DNA from: CAWEFA01 sp963851385
Lineage (GTDB): Bacteria; Bacteroidota; Bacteroidia; Bacteroidales; DTGW01
Reading direction: 5' to 3'
Length of the DNA: 64,000 nt
Assembly: GCA_963851385.1 (NCBI GenBank)
Contig: CAWKPE010000028.1
Coordinates: forward strand, 1-64,000
Notes under the pieces: generated by a model
What the model saw: the letters and a program-made list of their open reading frames with translations, nothing else
Told to the model about the DNA's origin: nothing
Databases searched by the model: none
In this document: in pieces, positions 19,972 through 29,305 of the stretch
Layout: each line of letters begins with the position of its first letter
Position numbering within the stretch: the first letter of the stretch is position 1
Program-made: the position numbers and the translations under genes

Positions 19972-21933
19972 GTGAAAAAATTTCTAATCGTTTTCCTAGT
20001 CTTAAAATGTAGTTTAATTTTGACATTTGGTCAATTAAACCCTGAATACTGGCTTAATAGCGGCAGAGATAAAATTATTAATAGAGAGAACTTAACTGCA
20101 ATAGATTATTTCAATACAATACTTCGTTTTGTGCCAGATTTAGATGAAGCTTACTACCTCAGGGGCATTTCCAAATTCAATCTTAAAGATTACCGGGGAG
20201 CTATTATGGATTTTACATCTGCTATTAATATTAATTCCATTTGTTCTGAATATTATTTGCTTCGGGGAAATGCTAAAGAAAAATTACTTGATTTTAAAAG
20301 TGCAAGGGAAGATTATAACATGGCAATTGAAATCAGGCCGATTAATAAGGAAGCATATATCTGCAGAGGTATAAATTCAATATTATTTAAAAAGTATGAT
20401 GAAGCTATCCCTGATTTTAATATGGCAATTGAAATTGACAGAAATTACTCTTATGCATATTTATATAGGGCAATTGCAAAACAAGGCGATACAAAATATG
20501 AAGATGCAATGATAGATTTTTCAAAAGCAATTCAGTTAAATCCGCAAAACAGCGATGCTTATGTCAGACGTGGAAGAAATCGCGTAGATATGAAAGACTT
20601 TAAAGGTGCTATTGATGATTATGACCATGCTATTCAGATTGACTCTTTGAATTCATTTGCCTATTTTAATCGTGCAATTGCAAAATATGAATTAGAGAAT
20701 TTTAAAGGTGCAATGAAAGATTATAATAAAGTAATTGAACTGGATCCTGAAAATGCCTTGTCTTATTACAACCGGGCTGAATTAAAAGCTAAGAATGGAG
20801 ATTATAAAGGTGCAATAGAAGATTATAATTTTGTTTTAAAAATTAATCCAAACAACGTTTTTACTTATTTTAACCGTGCCATAATGTGGCAAAAACTCAA
20901 CAAAAACCGTAATGCTATTGATGACTATACAAGTGCAATTAATCTAAATCCTATTTTTGCTGTCGCCTATTATAACCGGTCTATTGCTCGAAAAAGCATC
21001 AATGATGACGTTGGAGCAGCAAAAGATTATAAAAAAGCTGTCGATATTAACGCGGATTTGAGCAATTCAAATAAATCAAACAAAATTGATTCGACTGGCC
21101 TTGCTAAACTAATTGAATTTAAAGCTGATTTTGAAGAAGGAGATGTTAAAAATTCACCAAACATTGGCTCAGGAGTATTCCGGTTTTCCAATTTTGAAAT
21201 CAGTTACAGCTTTAACGACTCAATAAAAAAAACAGGAAAAGCCGAATATCCCAAAATAGCTGAATTGAACAATGTTTTAACATCAGGAGATAGGTTTATT
21301 TTATCAAGCCAGGATGATACAATTGTCCAGGGAAAAGCTGAAAAAACTCTGGATTCTCTTGAAAAATTAACTAATTCCGTGAACAATGTATCAAAGTTAT
21401 TTGCAAGGGCTATTTTGAAGTATAAGCTTCAGGATTATAATGGGGCACTGGAAGATTATAATTTATTAATCAGTATTAATCCGAATAATAGCCTGGCTTA
21501 TTTCAACAGGGCTAATACCCGATATGCAATGGAATCAATAATTAACTCGTTAAACGAATACAACAATAGTATAATATATATAGGAAGTTATAAAGCAGTT
21601 ACACAGCCGACAAAAACTAAAAAAGTTGTAACCCAAAATTATGATAATGAAATTAACGATTACAATAAATGTATACTAATTGATCCTCAATTTTATTATG
21701 CTTATTTTAATTTGGCTAATGTTAAAATCGAAACCAGGGATTTCTTAAGTGCAATATGGAATTTTAGCAAGGCAATAGGAATTGAACCAAGATTTGCTGA
21801 AGCATACTATAATCGAGGTTTGGCTTATTTATATATTAAGCAAACTGACGAAGGATGCATTGACTTAAGTAAAGCAGGTGAATTGGGTGTTCAAAGAGCT
21901 TATGAAGCAATTAAGAAGTATTGTGACAAATAA
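19972..21933 (+). CDS. Secreted TPR-repeat protein
   Basis: The 653 residues start at a GTG (MKKFLIVFLVLKCSLILTFGQ, a clean signal peptide). They contain roughly nine consecutive tetratricopeptide repeats to about residue 365, with units such as AYFNRAIAKYELENFKGAMKD. An insert of about 100 residues without TPR character follows (charged, FEEGDVKN...SYSFNDS), then three or more further TPRs at the C-terminus (RFAEAYYNRGLAYLYIKQTD). TPR arrays bind partner proteins. The position just upstream of two PorP/SprF-cargo modules suggests a periplasmic scaffold for them, but this is inference. A paralogue-like TPR protein lies at 51581-52642. Confidence 0.85.
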   Translation: MKKFLIVFLVLKCSLILTFGQLNPEYWLNSGRDKIINRENLTAIDYFNTILRFVPDLDEAYYLRGISKFNLKDYRGAIMDFTSAININSICSEYYLLRGNAKEKLLDFKSAREDYNMAIEIRPINKEAYICRGINSILFKKYDEAIPDFNMAIEIDRNYSYAYLYRAIAKQGDTKYEDAMIDFSKAIQLNPQNSDAYVRRGRNRVDMKDFKGAIDDYDHAIQIDSLNSFAYFNRAIAKYELENFKGAMKDYNKVIELDPENALSYYNRAELKAKNGDYKGAIEDYNFVLKINPNNVFTYFNRAIMWQKLNKNRNAIDDYTSAINLNPIFAVAYYNRSIARKSINDDVGAAKDYKKAVDINADLSNSNKSNKIDSTGLAKLIEFKADFEEGDVKNSPNIGSGVFRFSNFEISYSFNDSIKKTGKAEYPKIAELNNVLTSGDRFILSSQDDTIVQGKAEKTLDSLEKLTNSVNNVSKLFARAILKYKLQDYNGALEDYNLLISINPNNSLAYFNRANTRYAMESIINSLNEYNNSIIYIGSYKAVTQPTKTKKVVTQNYDNEINDYNKCILIDPQFYYAYFNLANVKIETRDFLSAIWNFSKAIGIEPRFAEAYYNRGLAYLYIKQTDEGCIDLSKAGELGVQRAYEAIKKYCDK

Positions 21934-22014
21934 TTCCTCAAAATATCAGAGTATTTGAATTTAATTAATTATTGATATTTTTCTTTTTTATATTTACAGT
22001 TCATAGTAATATAC

Positions 22015-23037
22015 ATGAATAAAGAGGAGAATTATATAGGAATACAAAACTTCCATTTTCATTATAGACCAACTTTAATAGTAATTATAACTTTGCTTAT
22101 TAATTCACTTCAATTATTTACGCAGGTCTCACCATTATATTCAAATTATTATAATTACGAACAGTTTATCAATCCTGCCATTACGGGACGTGATAAGTCT
22201 CCCATTGTCAATCTTTCGCATAAGCAATATTTTTTTGGTGTTGAAGGTTCACCATATACTACTTGCCTTGGAGCTTCCATGAGATTAGGCACTTTTGATT
22301 TTTATAATCCCAGGATGATGTTGAACAGATCTAAATTCTTTTCAAGAGGTCGTATGGGATTCGGTGCCATGTTCATACAAGATAAAGATGGACCTTTAAA
22401 TTCATATTTTGGTGAATTAAGCTATGCATATTTTATACCGGTTAATCACGATTATTCAGAATTGTCATTTGGACTCTCTGCACAAATTATGCATTACTCT
22501 ATAAATAGGGACCTTCTTCATCCAGATGATGTAAGTGATCCGGAATATCTTAATTTAAATAACAGTAAGATAGTGCCTGAATCAGGTTGTGGAGTTTATT
22601 ATCATGATCTGCAGTTTTATATTGGCGCCAGTGTTAATGATTTATTTTTATCAAAACTCCCTTATAGCAATGATACTGTTACTCCTAATAAACGTGATTA
22701 TTTCTTTCAAACCGGTTACAAATTTTTTCTTACACGTTTTGAAATGGAGCCATCTCTCTACCTCGCTCAAATTGATGAAAAGCCGCTTTACTATTATGGA
22801 CAGCTTAAATTCTATTACATGAATTATAATTGGTTTGCCATAGGATATAAATCCACAAAATCTTTACTTGTTTCGTTAGGCATAAATATTCGTCGCTTTT
22901 ATTTTGCTTATGCTTTTGAGCAAAACGTATCATATATGGGAAGTTATTTCAATGGATCGCACGAAATAATGATTGGTATGAATATTGGATTATACGAACC
23001 ACAGGGTTTAAGAAAACGTGTTGGAGGTACTTTTTGA
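22015..23037 (+). CDS. PorP/SprF-family type IX secretion outer-membrane protein, copy A
   Basis: The 340-residue protein has a signal segment (to about residue 40) and the PorP/SprF beginning YNYEQFINPAITGRDKSPIVNLSHKQY, then a beta-barrel with alternating aromatic strands. PorP/SprF proteins sit in the outer membrane and are needed to secrete or hold specific T9SS type B cargo (for example SprF for the adhesin SprB). It starts 82 bases after the TPR gene. Its stop is 9 bases before the type B CTD protein, so the two are certainly co-transcribed. It is closely similar along its whole length to the protein at 24885-25886, pointing to tandem duplication. Confidence 0.85.
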   Translation: MNKEENYIGIQNFHFHYRPTLIVIITLLINSLQLFTQVSPLYSNYYNYEQFINPAITGRDKSPIVNLSHKQYFFGVEGSPYTTCLGASMRLGTFDFYNPRMMLNRSKFFSRGRMGFGAMFIQDKDGPLNSYFGELSYAYFIPVNHDYSELSFGLSAQIMHYSINRDLLHPDDVSDPEYLNLNNSKIVPESGCGVYYHDLQFYIGASVNDLFLSKLPYSNDTVTPNKRDYFFQTGYKFFLTRFEMEPSLYLAQIDEKPLYYYGQLKFYYMNYNWFAIGYKSTKSLLVSLGINIRRFYFAYAFEQNVSYMGSYFNGSHEIMIGMNIGLYEPQGLRKRVGGTF

Positions 23038-23045
23038 GAAAATAA

Positions 23046-24716
23046 ATGCTTATGTCTAAAATTAAAGAAACCATCAAATTATACATAATATTTACTGTGA
23101 ATTTTCTTTTTTTTATTTTCCTGGACAGTTCCTTAAATTCACAATATTTGACTAATGGTGCTCTTACAGGTCCACTTGACCAAGATCATATTGCTCCTTA
23201 TGGCTGGAATGCACAGGAATGCGATTCAAACAGTACTCCTAATGTATATACTTCTTACTTTTCAAACCAAACAGACTCAACAATAATTCCAGTTGATACA
23301 CCAACATTTGTTGTACTAAGGGCACGTGGAAAATATTATGCAGACACCTTTTGGTATCCACCTGAAACACGAGAATTTCTGGCACAAAAATTAATTAAAC
23401 CTCTCGAAGTAAATTCATGTTTTATGCTAAGTGTTGATCTTTGCACTGATTTGAAAATGACTGTAGATGATTTACAGGATAGCAATAAATCCTATCCTGT
23501 CACTCTAGAAATATGGGGAAGCAATAGTATTTGCACTAAAGATACACTGCTTTATGTTTCTAAGCCTATTAGCAATACTTCCTGGCAAGATTATCATTTT
23601 AATTTTTCTGTCACAGATACTTCATATTCAGTTATTCGACTGGCAATTCAATGGGATTTAGTGCATATCCAAAGCGAACCCTATAACGGAATATTATTAT
23701 TAGATCATGTAAGGCTCATAAAGATTGCAAGTATGGACACAATTAAGTCTGCAATTATTACTTATAAAGGCGATGGCAAAACTACACTCACTGCTGATTC
23801 TACGGGTGATTCTTATGAATGGAATCCAAATTACAATTTGTCACCACAAAATACCCAATCAACTACAATACAATGGTACGATCCATCAAATCATATTTAT
23901 ACTGTAATAATTAGTAAAAACAGTACTACCTGTCCTTTATTAGAAATCTTTAACGTAAAGTTTAATTGTGACAGTATTTCTTCACAAAAAATAATTGATA
24001 CGGTGTACTATAAATATTTTGAGAAAGTAACGCTTCACGCTAATCCAGGAGGTGTGCATTACTACTGGAAACCTAAAACAAACCTTTCAGATACTACTAT
24101 TTGTTGCCCTTATCTTACTGGTTTTGATACGTTATATACAGTACAAATTCTTGACAGATATGGCTGCGGACCTTTTCAGGTTTTTAAAATTTCGGCAAAT
24201 TGTGATAGTCTGGTTCCAGGTAAAAGTGCTTTGGTACTTGATACAATTTTGGATAAAGATCATCCTGGTATTTTATTAAAGCCAAAAATTGGCATGGTAG
24301 ATAACTGTTCCTGGACTCCGCTTGACGGGCTTAGTGTTTCAGCTGATTGTCAATCCGCATGGGCAAGTCCTATAGTTGAAAAAACCTATACTGTTACGGT
24401 TAAAGATAGTTTTGCCTGCACCCACAACGAACTTTTTCATATCAAATATGTGTTTTTCGTGCCTAATTTCATTACACCAAATGGTGATGGGCATAATGAT
24501 TGTTTTAAAATATTTGGCCTGCCTGAAAAAACCAATTTGAAGATTTTTGATAAAAATGGCACACTTGTATTTTCTGCAAGTCCTTACAACGACTCAAACT
24601 GCTGGGAAGGTAAAGATAATAGTGGAAAACCTCTGGGGTCTGGTACATATTGGTTTGTTTTGAACAATCCTGAACAGGGTCTGATTAAAAAGGGTTTCGT
24701 GTTTTTAAAAAGGTAA
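23046..24716 (+). CDS. Secreted surface protein with T9SS type B C-terminal sorting domain, copy A
   Basis: The 556 residues comprise a signal peptide, an N-terminal jelly-roll-like domain beginning LTNGALTGPLDQDHI with a Trp-rich strand pattern, and two Cys-containing repeat units (TICCPYLTG region). The C-terminal type B sorting domain (FVPNFITPNGDGHNDCFKIFG, then LGSGTYWFVL and a final GFVFLKR) is the signal used by T9SS for gliding-associated proteins. It would be exported and attached or polymerised at the cell surface, with the adjacent PorP/SprF as partner. Ligand or role (adhesin, filament) is unknown. A paralogue of the same architecture lies at 25883-27523. Confidence 0.85.
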   Translation: MLMSKIKETIKLYIIFTVNFLFFIFLDSSLNSQYLTNGALTGPLDQDHIAPYGWNAQECDSNSTPNVYTSYFSNQTDSTIIPVDTPTFVVLRARGKYYADTFWYPPETREFLAQKLIKPLEVNSCFMLSVDLCTDLKMTVDDLQDSNKSYPVTLEIWGSNSICTKDTLLYVSKPISNTSWQDYHFNFSVTDTSYSVIRLAIQWDLVHIQSEPYNGILLLDHVRLIKIASMDTIKSAIITYKGDGKTTLTADSTGDSYEWNPNYNLSPQNTQSTTIQWYDPSNHIYTVIISKNSTTCPLLEIFNVKFNCDSISSQKIIDTVYYKYFEKVTLHANPGGVHYYWKPKTNLSDTTICCPYLTGFDTLYTVQILDRYGCGPFQVFKISANCDSLVPGKSALVLDTILDKDHPGILLKPKIGMVDNCSWTPLDGLSVSADCQSAWASPIVEKTYTVTVKDSFACTHNELFHIKYVFFVPNFITPNGDGHNDCFKIFGLPEKTNLKIFDKNGTLVFSASPYNDSNCWEGKDNSGKPLGSGTYWFVLNNPEQGLIKKGFVFLKR

Positions 24717-24884
24717 AGCTAAAAGTTCGGGGTTTAGAGTTAATAGTAGTCTATAATAAAAAACATTCAATCAAGTAAGGGAAAACAATGTACTAAATGT
24801 CATTATAATGATATAAAGTACCTATAATGATATTTATATATCTTTTATTCCAGAAAAAGTAACTTGAAAATATTCTGTTGTATA

Positions 24885-25886
24885 ATGTGGAAAAATTACT
24901 TTTATTTCAATTCAAAATTGTTTTTTTCTTTTTTTGCCTGTTTTTGTTTATTTTGGTTGCCTTCAGAATCACAGGAATCACAATTGTACTCGAAGGATTA
25001 CAGTTTTGAGCAGTTTATAAATCCAGCTATTACCGGAAGGGACAAATCCCCTATAGTTAATCTTTCTCATAAGCAATACTTTTTCGGAGCCACGGGTACA
25101 CCAAATTCTACGTGCCTTGGAGCATCTATGAGGCTTGGCACGTTTGATTTCTATAACCCGCAACAAATGCTTAACAGAACAAATTTTTTTTCAAGGGGCC
25201 GCATGGGATTTGGGGGTTTGTTTATTAAAGATAAAGATGGTCCTCTAAATACTTACTTTGCTGAATTCAGTTATGCTTATTTTATACCGCTTAATCATGC
25301 AAATTCCGAATTATCATTTGGTCTTTCTGCCCAAATTTTAAGTTATCATTTAAATAAAGATATCCTTCATCCTCTCGATTCAGATGATCCTTTAATTCTG
25401 AATGCCAATAAAAATAGTATTATTCCTGAATCGGGCTGCGGTATATATTACCATGATCTTCAATTTTATGTTGGTGCAAGCGTGAATGACCTTTTATTAT
25501 CAAAACGTCCCTTAAATGAGGACAGCATTTTACAAAATAAAAGAGATTATTTCTTTCAAACCGGTTATAAATTCTTTTTAAAACGGTTCGAAATGGAGCC
25601 ATCATTATACCTGGCTCAGATAGATAACAATTCACTTTACTACTTTGGCCAGGTAAAATTTTACTATATGAATTATAACTGGATTGCAGTCGGATATAAA
25701 TCGACAAAATCACTTCTTTTTTCATTGGGTTTTAGTGTTCACCGTTTATATATTGCATATGTATATGAACAGAGTGTATCAAGCATGAGCAGTTATTTCA
25801 GCGGCTCACATGAAATCATGATTGGAATGAATATTGGTCTTTATGAACCCTTAGGATTAAGAAAAAAAACAGGAACGAAATTATGA
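24885..25886 (+). CDS. PorP/SprF-family type IX secretion outer-membrane protein, copy B
   Basis: This is a paralogue of the protein at 22015: the mature parts share FEQFINPAITGRDKSPIVNL, GASMRLGTFDFYNP, SRGRMGFG and RDYFFQTGYKFFL. The likely start is the ATG at 24885 (333 residues); a TTG at 24864 would add seven residues. The signal peptide is rich in Phe and Cys. The last codon overlaps the next gene (ATGA at 25883-25886), a sign of translational coupling with the cargo-like protein. The role as outer-membrane holder of type B cargo is inferred from the family. Confidence 0.85.
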   Translation: MWKNYFYFNSKLFFSFFACFCLFWLPSESQESQLYSKDYSFEQFINPAITGRDKSPIVNLSHKQYFFGATGTPNSTCLGASMRLGTFDFYNPQQMLNRTNFFSRGRMGFGGLFIKDKDGPLNTYFAEFSYAYFIPLNHANSELSFGLSAQILSYHLNKDILHPLDSDDPLILNANKNSIIPESGCGIYYHDLQFYVGASVNDLLLSKRPLNEDSILQNKRDYFFQTGYKFFLKRFEMEPSLYLAQIDNNSLYYFGQVKFYYMNYNWIAVGYKSTKSLLFSLGFSVHRLYIAYVYEQSVSSMSSYFSGSHEIMIGMNIGLYEPLGLRKKTGTKL

Positions 25887-27523
25887 GAAAGACAAATCTA
25901 AATTCCAAATTAATATTAAAATGTGTTTGCACATTGGTTATTTTTTTTAACATTCAATTTAATGTGTCCAGTCAAAATGTGAACTTACTTAGAAACGGAA
26001 CACTTAATGGTCCAGTGGGTCAATCGAGATTACCTTATGATTGGTATGTTTGTGATTCCTACAGTTCTCCTGATATATTTTCGCAATCGTTGCCCTATCC
26101 TGCTGGCGAAGGTTATTTAATTATTCCGGTTAAAGACTCAACCTTTCTCTTTTTACGTACGCGTGGCAAATACCATACTGAAGCCCCAGGACCTTACACA
26201 TATGAATACGTTATACAGCATCTTACAAAGCCGCTTGAAAAAGATTCTACCTATGATTTTGATTTCTTTTACTGCTTTAGCAGTCATGATTATTATCATC
26301 AGTTTACTGATTATCCTGTAAGATTGGAACTCTGGGCAGGGAATGATTCCTGTGCTCATGAAAAACTTCTGATGCAAACTGAACCTTTACAAGATACATT
26401 CTGGACCGAACGTCATTGTACATTTACACTTACCGACAGTTCATATAAATATGTTCGTGTGGCTGTGTCGTGGGATTCAATGACTATGAATATCCATCAC
26501 GAATCATACGATGGTATGCTATTGATAGATTCCTTAAGTATGATTAAACTTCCAGGAGTGATTGATACCATAAAAACTTATGATATTTATTACAAGGGAG
26601 ATGGCAAAACGAATTTAAAAGCTTCGCCGGGTACTTCATATAGCTGGTTGCCACAGGAAAATCTATCGGCATTCAATATTCAATCTCCACTAATGCTTGG
26701 CTATACACCTAAATATTCTGTTGCTGAAGGATCATTGACAACATGTTCTTATTTTGAAGCATTTAATATAATTCTTAATTGCGACACTTTATATCCTCAT
26801 AAAAATCTGGATTCATCTGAAGCTTATTATAATCCTCACAGAAAAGTTATTCTTAATGCATCTCAGGGAAACAGATATGATTGGAATCCAAAAATATATC
26901 TATCAGATACAGCAATTTGCTGCCCATATTTAACCGGTTACGACAGTGTTTTTATTGTTAAAGTTTGGGACAAATATAATTGCCCTTTCAATGAAAAGTT
27001 TAAAATTCTTTTAAACTGTGATACTATTGTTGCTGAAAAAAATATCGTAACATTAGATACTATTGTAAAAAATCAACCCCATATTTTGCTTGTGCCTGCA
27101 TATGGGAACGTTGATAGTTTATGGAATCCTTCAACATGGCTAAGTTGTACAAGCTGCCAGGAACCTTATGCTGATCCTGTTAACTCTATAATATATAAAG
27201 TTATTCTGAAGGATGAATTTGGTTGCAAACACCAGGAAAACTTTAAAATTAATGTCGAATTATTTGTCCCTAACGTAATCACTCCAAATGATGATGGTCA
27301 TAATGATTCTTTCGAAATTAGTGGTTTGCCGGATAATACAACTTTAAAAATTTATACTAAAAGCGGAATCCTTATATATTCAGCATCACCTTATAATGAT
27401 TCGAATTGTTGGAAAGGCATTGACAATTCAGGAAAACCTCTTGAATCAGGCACATATTGGTATGTTCTGGATAATTCCGAAAAAGGTTTGCTTTTAAAAG
27501 GATTTATATTTCTTTTAAGATAG
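25883..27523 (+). CDS. Secreted surface protein with T9SS type B C-terminal sorting domain, copy B
   Basis: The 546-residue paralogue of the 23046 protein has a signal peptide, the same N-terminal domain (LLRNGTLNGPVGQSRLPYDW), the same Cys-containing repeats (AICCPYLTGYDS, then CTSCQEPYADPV) and a type B CTD (FVPNVITPNDDGHNDSFEI; LESGTYWYVL; GFIFLLR). It overlaps its PorP/SprF partner by four bases. The pair repeats the layout of the preceding pair, so the module was duplicated and has since diverged, more in the cargo than in the barrel. It ends one base from the stop of the convergent M43-like gene. Confidence 0.85.
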   Translation: MRKTNLNSKLILKCVCTLVIFFNIQFNVSSQNVNLLRNGTLNGPVGQSRLPYDWYVCDSYSSPDIFSQSLPYPAGEGYLIIPVKDSTFLFLRTRGKYHTEAPGPYTYEYVIQHLTKPLEKDSTYDFDFFYCFSSHDYYHQFTDYPVRLELWAGNDSCAHEKLLMQTEPLQDTFWTERHCTFTLTDSSYKYVRVAVSWDSMTMNIHHESYDGMLLIDSLSMIKLPGVIDTIKTYDIYYKGDGKTNLKASPGTSYSWLPQENLSAFNIQSPLMLGYTPKYSVAEGSLTTCSYFEAFNIILNCDTLYPHKNLDSSEAYYNPHRKVILNASQGNRYDWNPKIYLSDTAICCPYLTGYDSVFIVKVWDKYNCPFNEKFKILLNCDTIVAEKNIVTLDTIVKNQPHILLVPAYGNVDSLWNPSTWLSCTSCQEPYADPVNSIIYKVILKDEFGCKHQENFKINVELFVPNVITPNDDGHNDSFEISGLPDNTTLKIYTKSGILIYSASPYNDSNCWKGIDNSGKPLESGTYWYVLDNSEKGLLLKGFIFLLR

Positions 27524-27524
27524 C

Positions 27525-28385
27525 CTATCTTAGATATTGCCTGTATTTCTTATAGTAGAAAAATATTCTGCGATATTGCTGCAAAGTTAATATACATCTG
27601 CATTGATCAGGACTATTGGACATATCGTTAGCCACAGAAGGTACAAAGTATTTATTATTTGTGTCTTTTAAAGTTCCTATATATAAACATTGATTGTTTA
27701 CCAATCCTAAAAGATTTGGATCTGCGTACGTATCGCAAATTAAATCGCCTTTAGTGGAACAATTGCTTTCATCAACTAATTCAATCCCACCTCCTCTTTC
27801 ATGTGTTGATAAAAGTCCGAAATAATGTCCAAGCATGGTAGTCAGATTATTTCCCGTTAAATAATCCTTTCTTAAGAATATATAATTCTTATCAGTATCA
27901 ATTGGAAAGTAGGTAAATCCGTATATAGGAATTGTATCTTTAATTATACTTTCGATAAGATAAAGATTGATAGTTTTACTAATTGAATGTTTGGTGAACA
28001 TTTCAACAGGAGGATTATTAACAGATAAATATGAGTAATTGTAATCATCAATATTAGTTACAGAAATTACAGAGAAATTTATACCAACATATTTAAAGTA
28101 ATTATTTGCAATATCTATGCTTTGGTTTATAGCGGATGCAGAAACATTTAAATTACCATTACTATCTCTGACTATATATACAGAAACAGAGAGCTTAACT
28201 GACAAATCGGGAGAAGATGTATCAAATTTTAATGCATTTTCCTGTGGCAGGTTTTTAATAAGTTCAATTAAAAAATTTGCTGTAGCAGATGTTCCATCAG
28301 GCAATTGAGCGAATAAAGTATTGCAATAAAGAAATAGAAAGAAGAAAATTAAAATTGGTTTGAATATTATGAATTTCTTTTTCAT
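27525..28385 (-). CDS. M43 (pappalysin/cytophagalysin)-like pseudoprotease, secreted
   Basis: From the ATG at 28385 (286 residues; an upstream ATG at 28430 adds an unlikely extension) there is a signal peptide ending LFAQ. The fold landmarks of M43 metalloproteases follow: KTINLYLIESI, IYGFTYFPID, a LGHYFGLLSTH segment, KGDLICDTYADPNL and NDMSNSPDQCRCILTLQQ. The zinc site HExxHxxGxxH is degraded: residues 183-184 are TM instead of HE, and the third ligand position (193) is Ser. Catalytic activity is therefore unlikely, and a binding role is possible. It is convergent with the type B cargo gene. The family assignment rests on the surrounding motifs. Confidence 0.65.
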   Translation of the reverse strand: MKKKFIIFKPILIFFFLFLYCNTLFAQLPDGTSATANFLIELIKNLPQENALKFDTSSPDLSVKLSVSVYIVRDSNGNLNVSASAINQSIDIANNYFKYVGINFSVISVTNIDDYNYSYLSVNNPPVEMFTKHSISKTINLYLIESIIKDTIPIYGFTYFPIDTDKNYIFLRKDYLTGNNLTTMLGHYFGLLSTHERGGGIELVDESNCSTKGDLICDTYADPNLLGLVNNQCLYIGTLKDTNNKYFVPSVANDMSNSPDQCRCILTLQQYRRIFFYYKKYRQYLR

Positions 28386-28440
28386 TGATAATGCATAATA
28401 ATTTAAAATGTTAGTACTTATATCTTTCATAACTACATTA

Positions 28441-28520
28441 TTTCAAAGTCCGCATAGCGGACGACAGTATGGTAGATAATAATATCAATGCCATTAAACC
28501 CTGTAAGGGCGATATTATCA
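28441..28520. repeat. REP-like repeat unit A, left copy
   Basis: This 80-base unit contains the perfect hairpin GTCCGC-ATA-GCGGAC (28448-28462) and a second hairpin CCCT-GTA-AGGG. An almost identical 80-base copy lies at 29067-29146 in the same orientation. The two copies bracket the IS200-type transposase gene. Confidence 0.8.
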
Positions 28521-28979
28521 ATCAATCCATTCAAAAAGATATATTTCATTATATTTTATATCAAACTTATTAAGAAATTCCAAGTATTCTTCCCGAAATG
28601 TTACTTTTTTATGATGTTGTTCCTGGTTAATTATGTATTTGATAACATCATCACGTTGTGATCGAGAATAAGAGAAAGCTCCATAACCTTCCTGCCATCG
28701 AAATTTGCCTCTTACTAAATGGTTGTCGTTAATCCATTTTGAAGAATTTGCTTTAATAATTCTTGCTAATTCCGAAATCGTATTTTCAGCCTTAAGTTCA
28801 AAAAATGCGTGAATATGATCATGACTGCCATTAACACTAAGAGGGAATTGTCCAGAATTTTTTATTATGCCATAGATGTATCGATTTAAGTCATCTTTAA
28901 AATGACTACTAATAAGGTTTTCAAAACCTTTTACAGCAAAAACTATTTGAATGTTCAATTGTGTATATGTATTGGCCAT
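28518..28979 (-). CDS. IS200/IS605-type Y1 transposase, REP-associated (RAYT-like)
   Basis: The protein has 153 residues from the ATG at 28979; a TTG two codons upstream is less likely. It begins ANTYTQLNIQIVFAVKG, has the HUH nuclease motif in GSHDHIHAFF and a Tyr-containing helix in WQEGYGAFSYSRSQRDDV, where the nucleophilic tyrosine is expected. It ends at residues QEQHHKKVTFREEY and a short tail. Such single-domain enzymes either move IS200 elements or, when surrounded by REP repeats, process REP hairpins in trans. Here flanking repeats with GTCCGC and ATGCC hairpins favour a RAYT. The stop codon overlaps the left repeat by three bases. Confidence 0.85.
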   Translation of the reverse strand: MANTYTQLNIQIVFAVKGFENLISSHFKDDLNRYIYGIIKNSGQFPLSVNGSHDHIHAFFELKAENTISELARIIKANSSKWINDNHLVRGKFRWQEGYGAFSYSRSQRDDVIKYIINQEQHHKKVTFREEYLEFLNKFDIKYNEIYLFEWID

Positions 28980-29003
28980 AATCAAATTTATAATATCGTT
29001 CGG

Positions 29004-29060
29004 AGCTAAAATAATTATTTTTTCATATCATCTACCATAATTAAATGCCTACGGCATTTT
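29004..29060. repeat. REP-like repeat unit B, copy 1
   Basis: This is a unit of AGCTAAAATAATTATTTTTT type followed by the hairpin ATGCC-TAC-GGCAT (about 29045-29057). It recurs at 29198-29254. It lies just upstream of the transposase start. Confidence 0.75.
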
Positions 29061-29066
29061 AATTAA

Positions 29067-29146
29067 TTTCAAAGTCCGCATAGCGGACGACAGTATGGTA
29101 GATAATAATATCAATGCCATTAAGCTCTGTAAGGGCGATATTATCA
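29067..29146. repeat. REP-like repeat unit A, right copy
   Basis: This copy of the unit at 28441-28520 is nearly identical, with a few differences around the second hairpin (GCTCTG for ACCCTG). The GTCCGC-ATA-GCGGAC hairpin is preserved. Confidence 0.8.
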
Positions 29147-29197
29147 TTCTTTACGGTTTTATCAATGGCATGCATCTAATATAATGTCGTTCATATT

Positions 29198-29254
29198 GAG
29201 CTAAAATAATTATTTTTTTTCATCATCTACCATAATTATATGCCTACGGCATTT
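29198..29254. repeat. REP-like repeat unit B, copy 2
   Basis: This is the second copy of the 57-base unit with the ATGCC-TAC-GGCAT hairpin. Together the order is A, transposase, B, A, B across 28.44-29.25 kb. Confidence 0.75.
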
Positions 29255-29305
29255 ACATATTATTTGCTTTTATATAAAAAACTAATTATAAATTTTATTA
29301 TTCAT

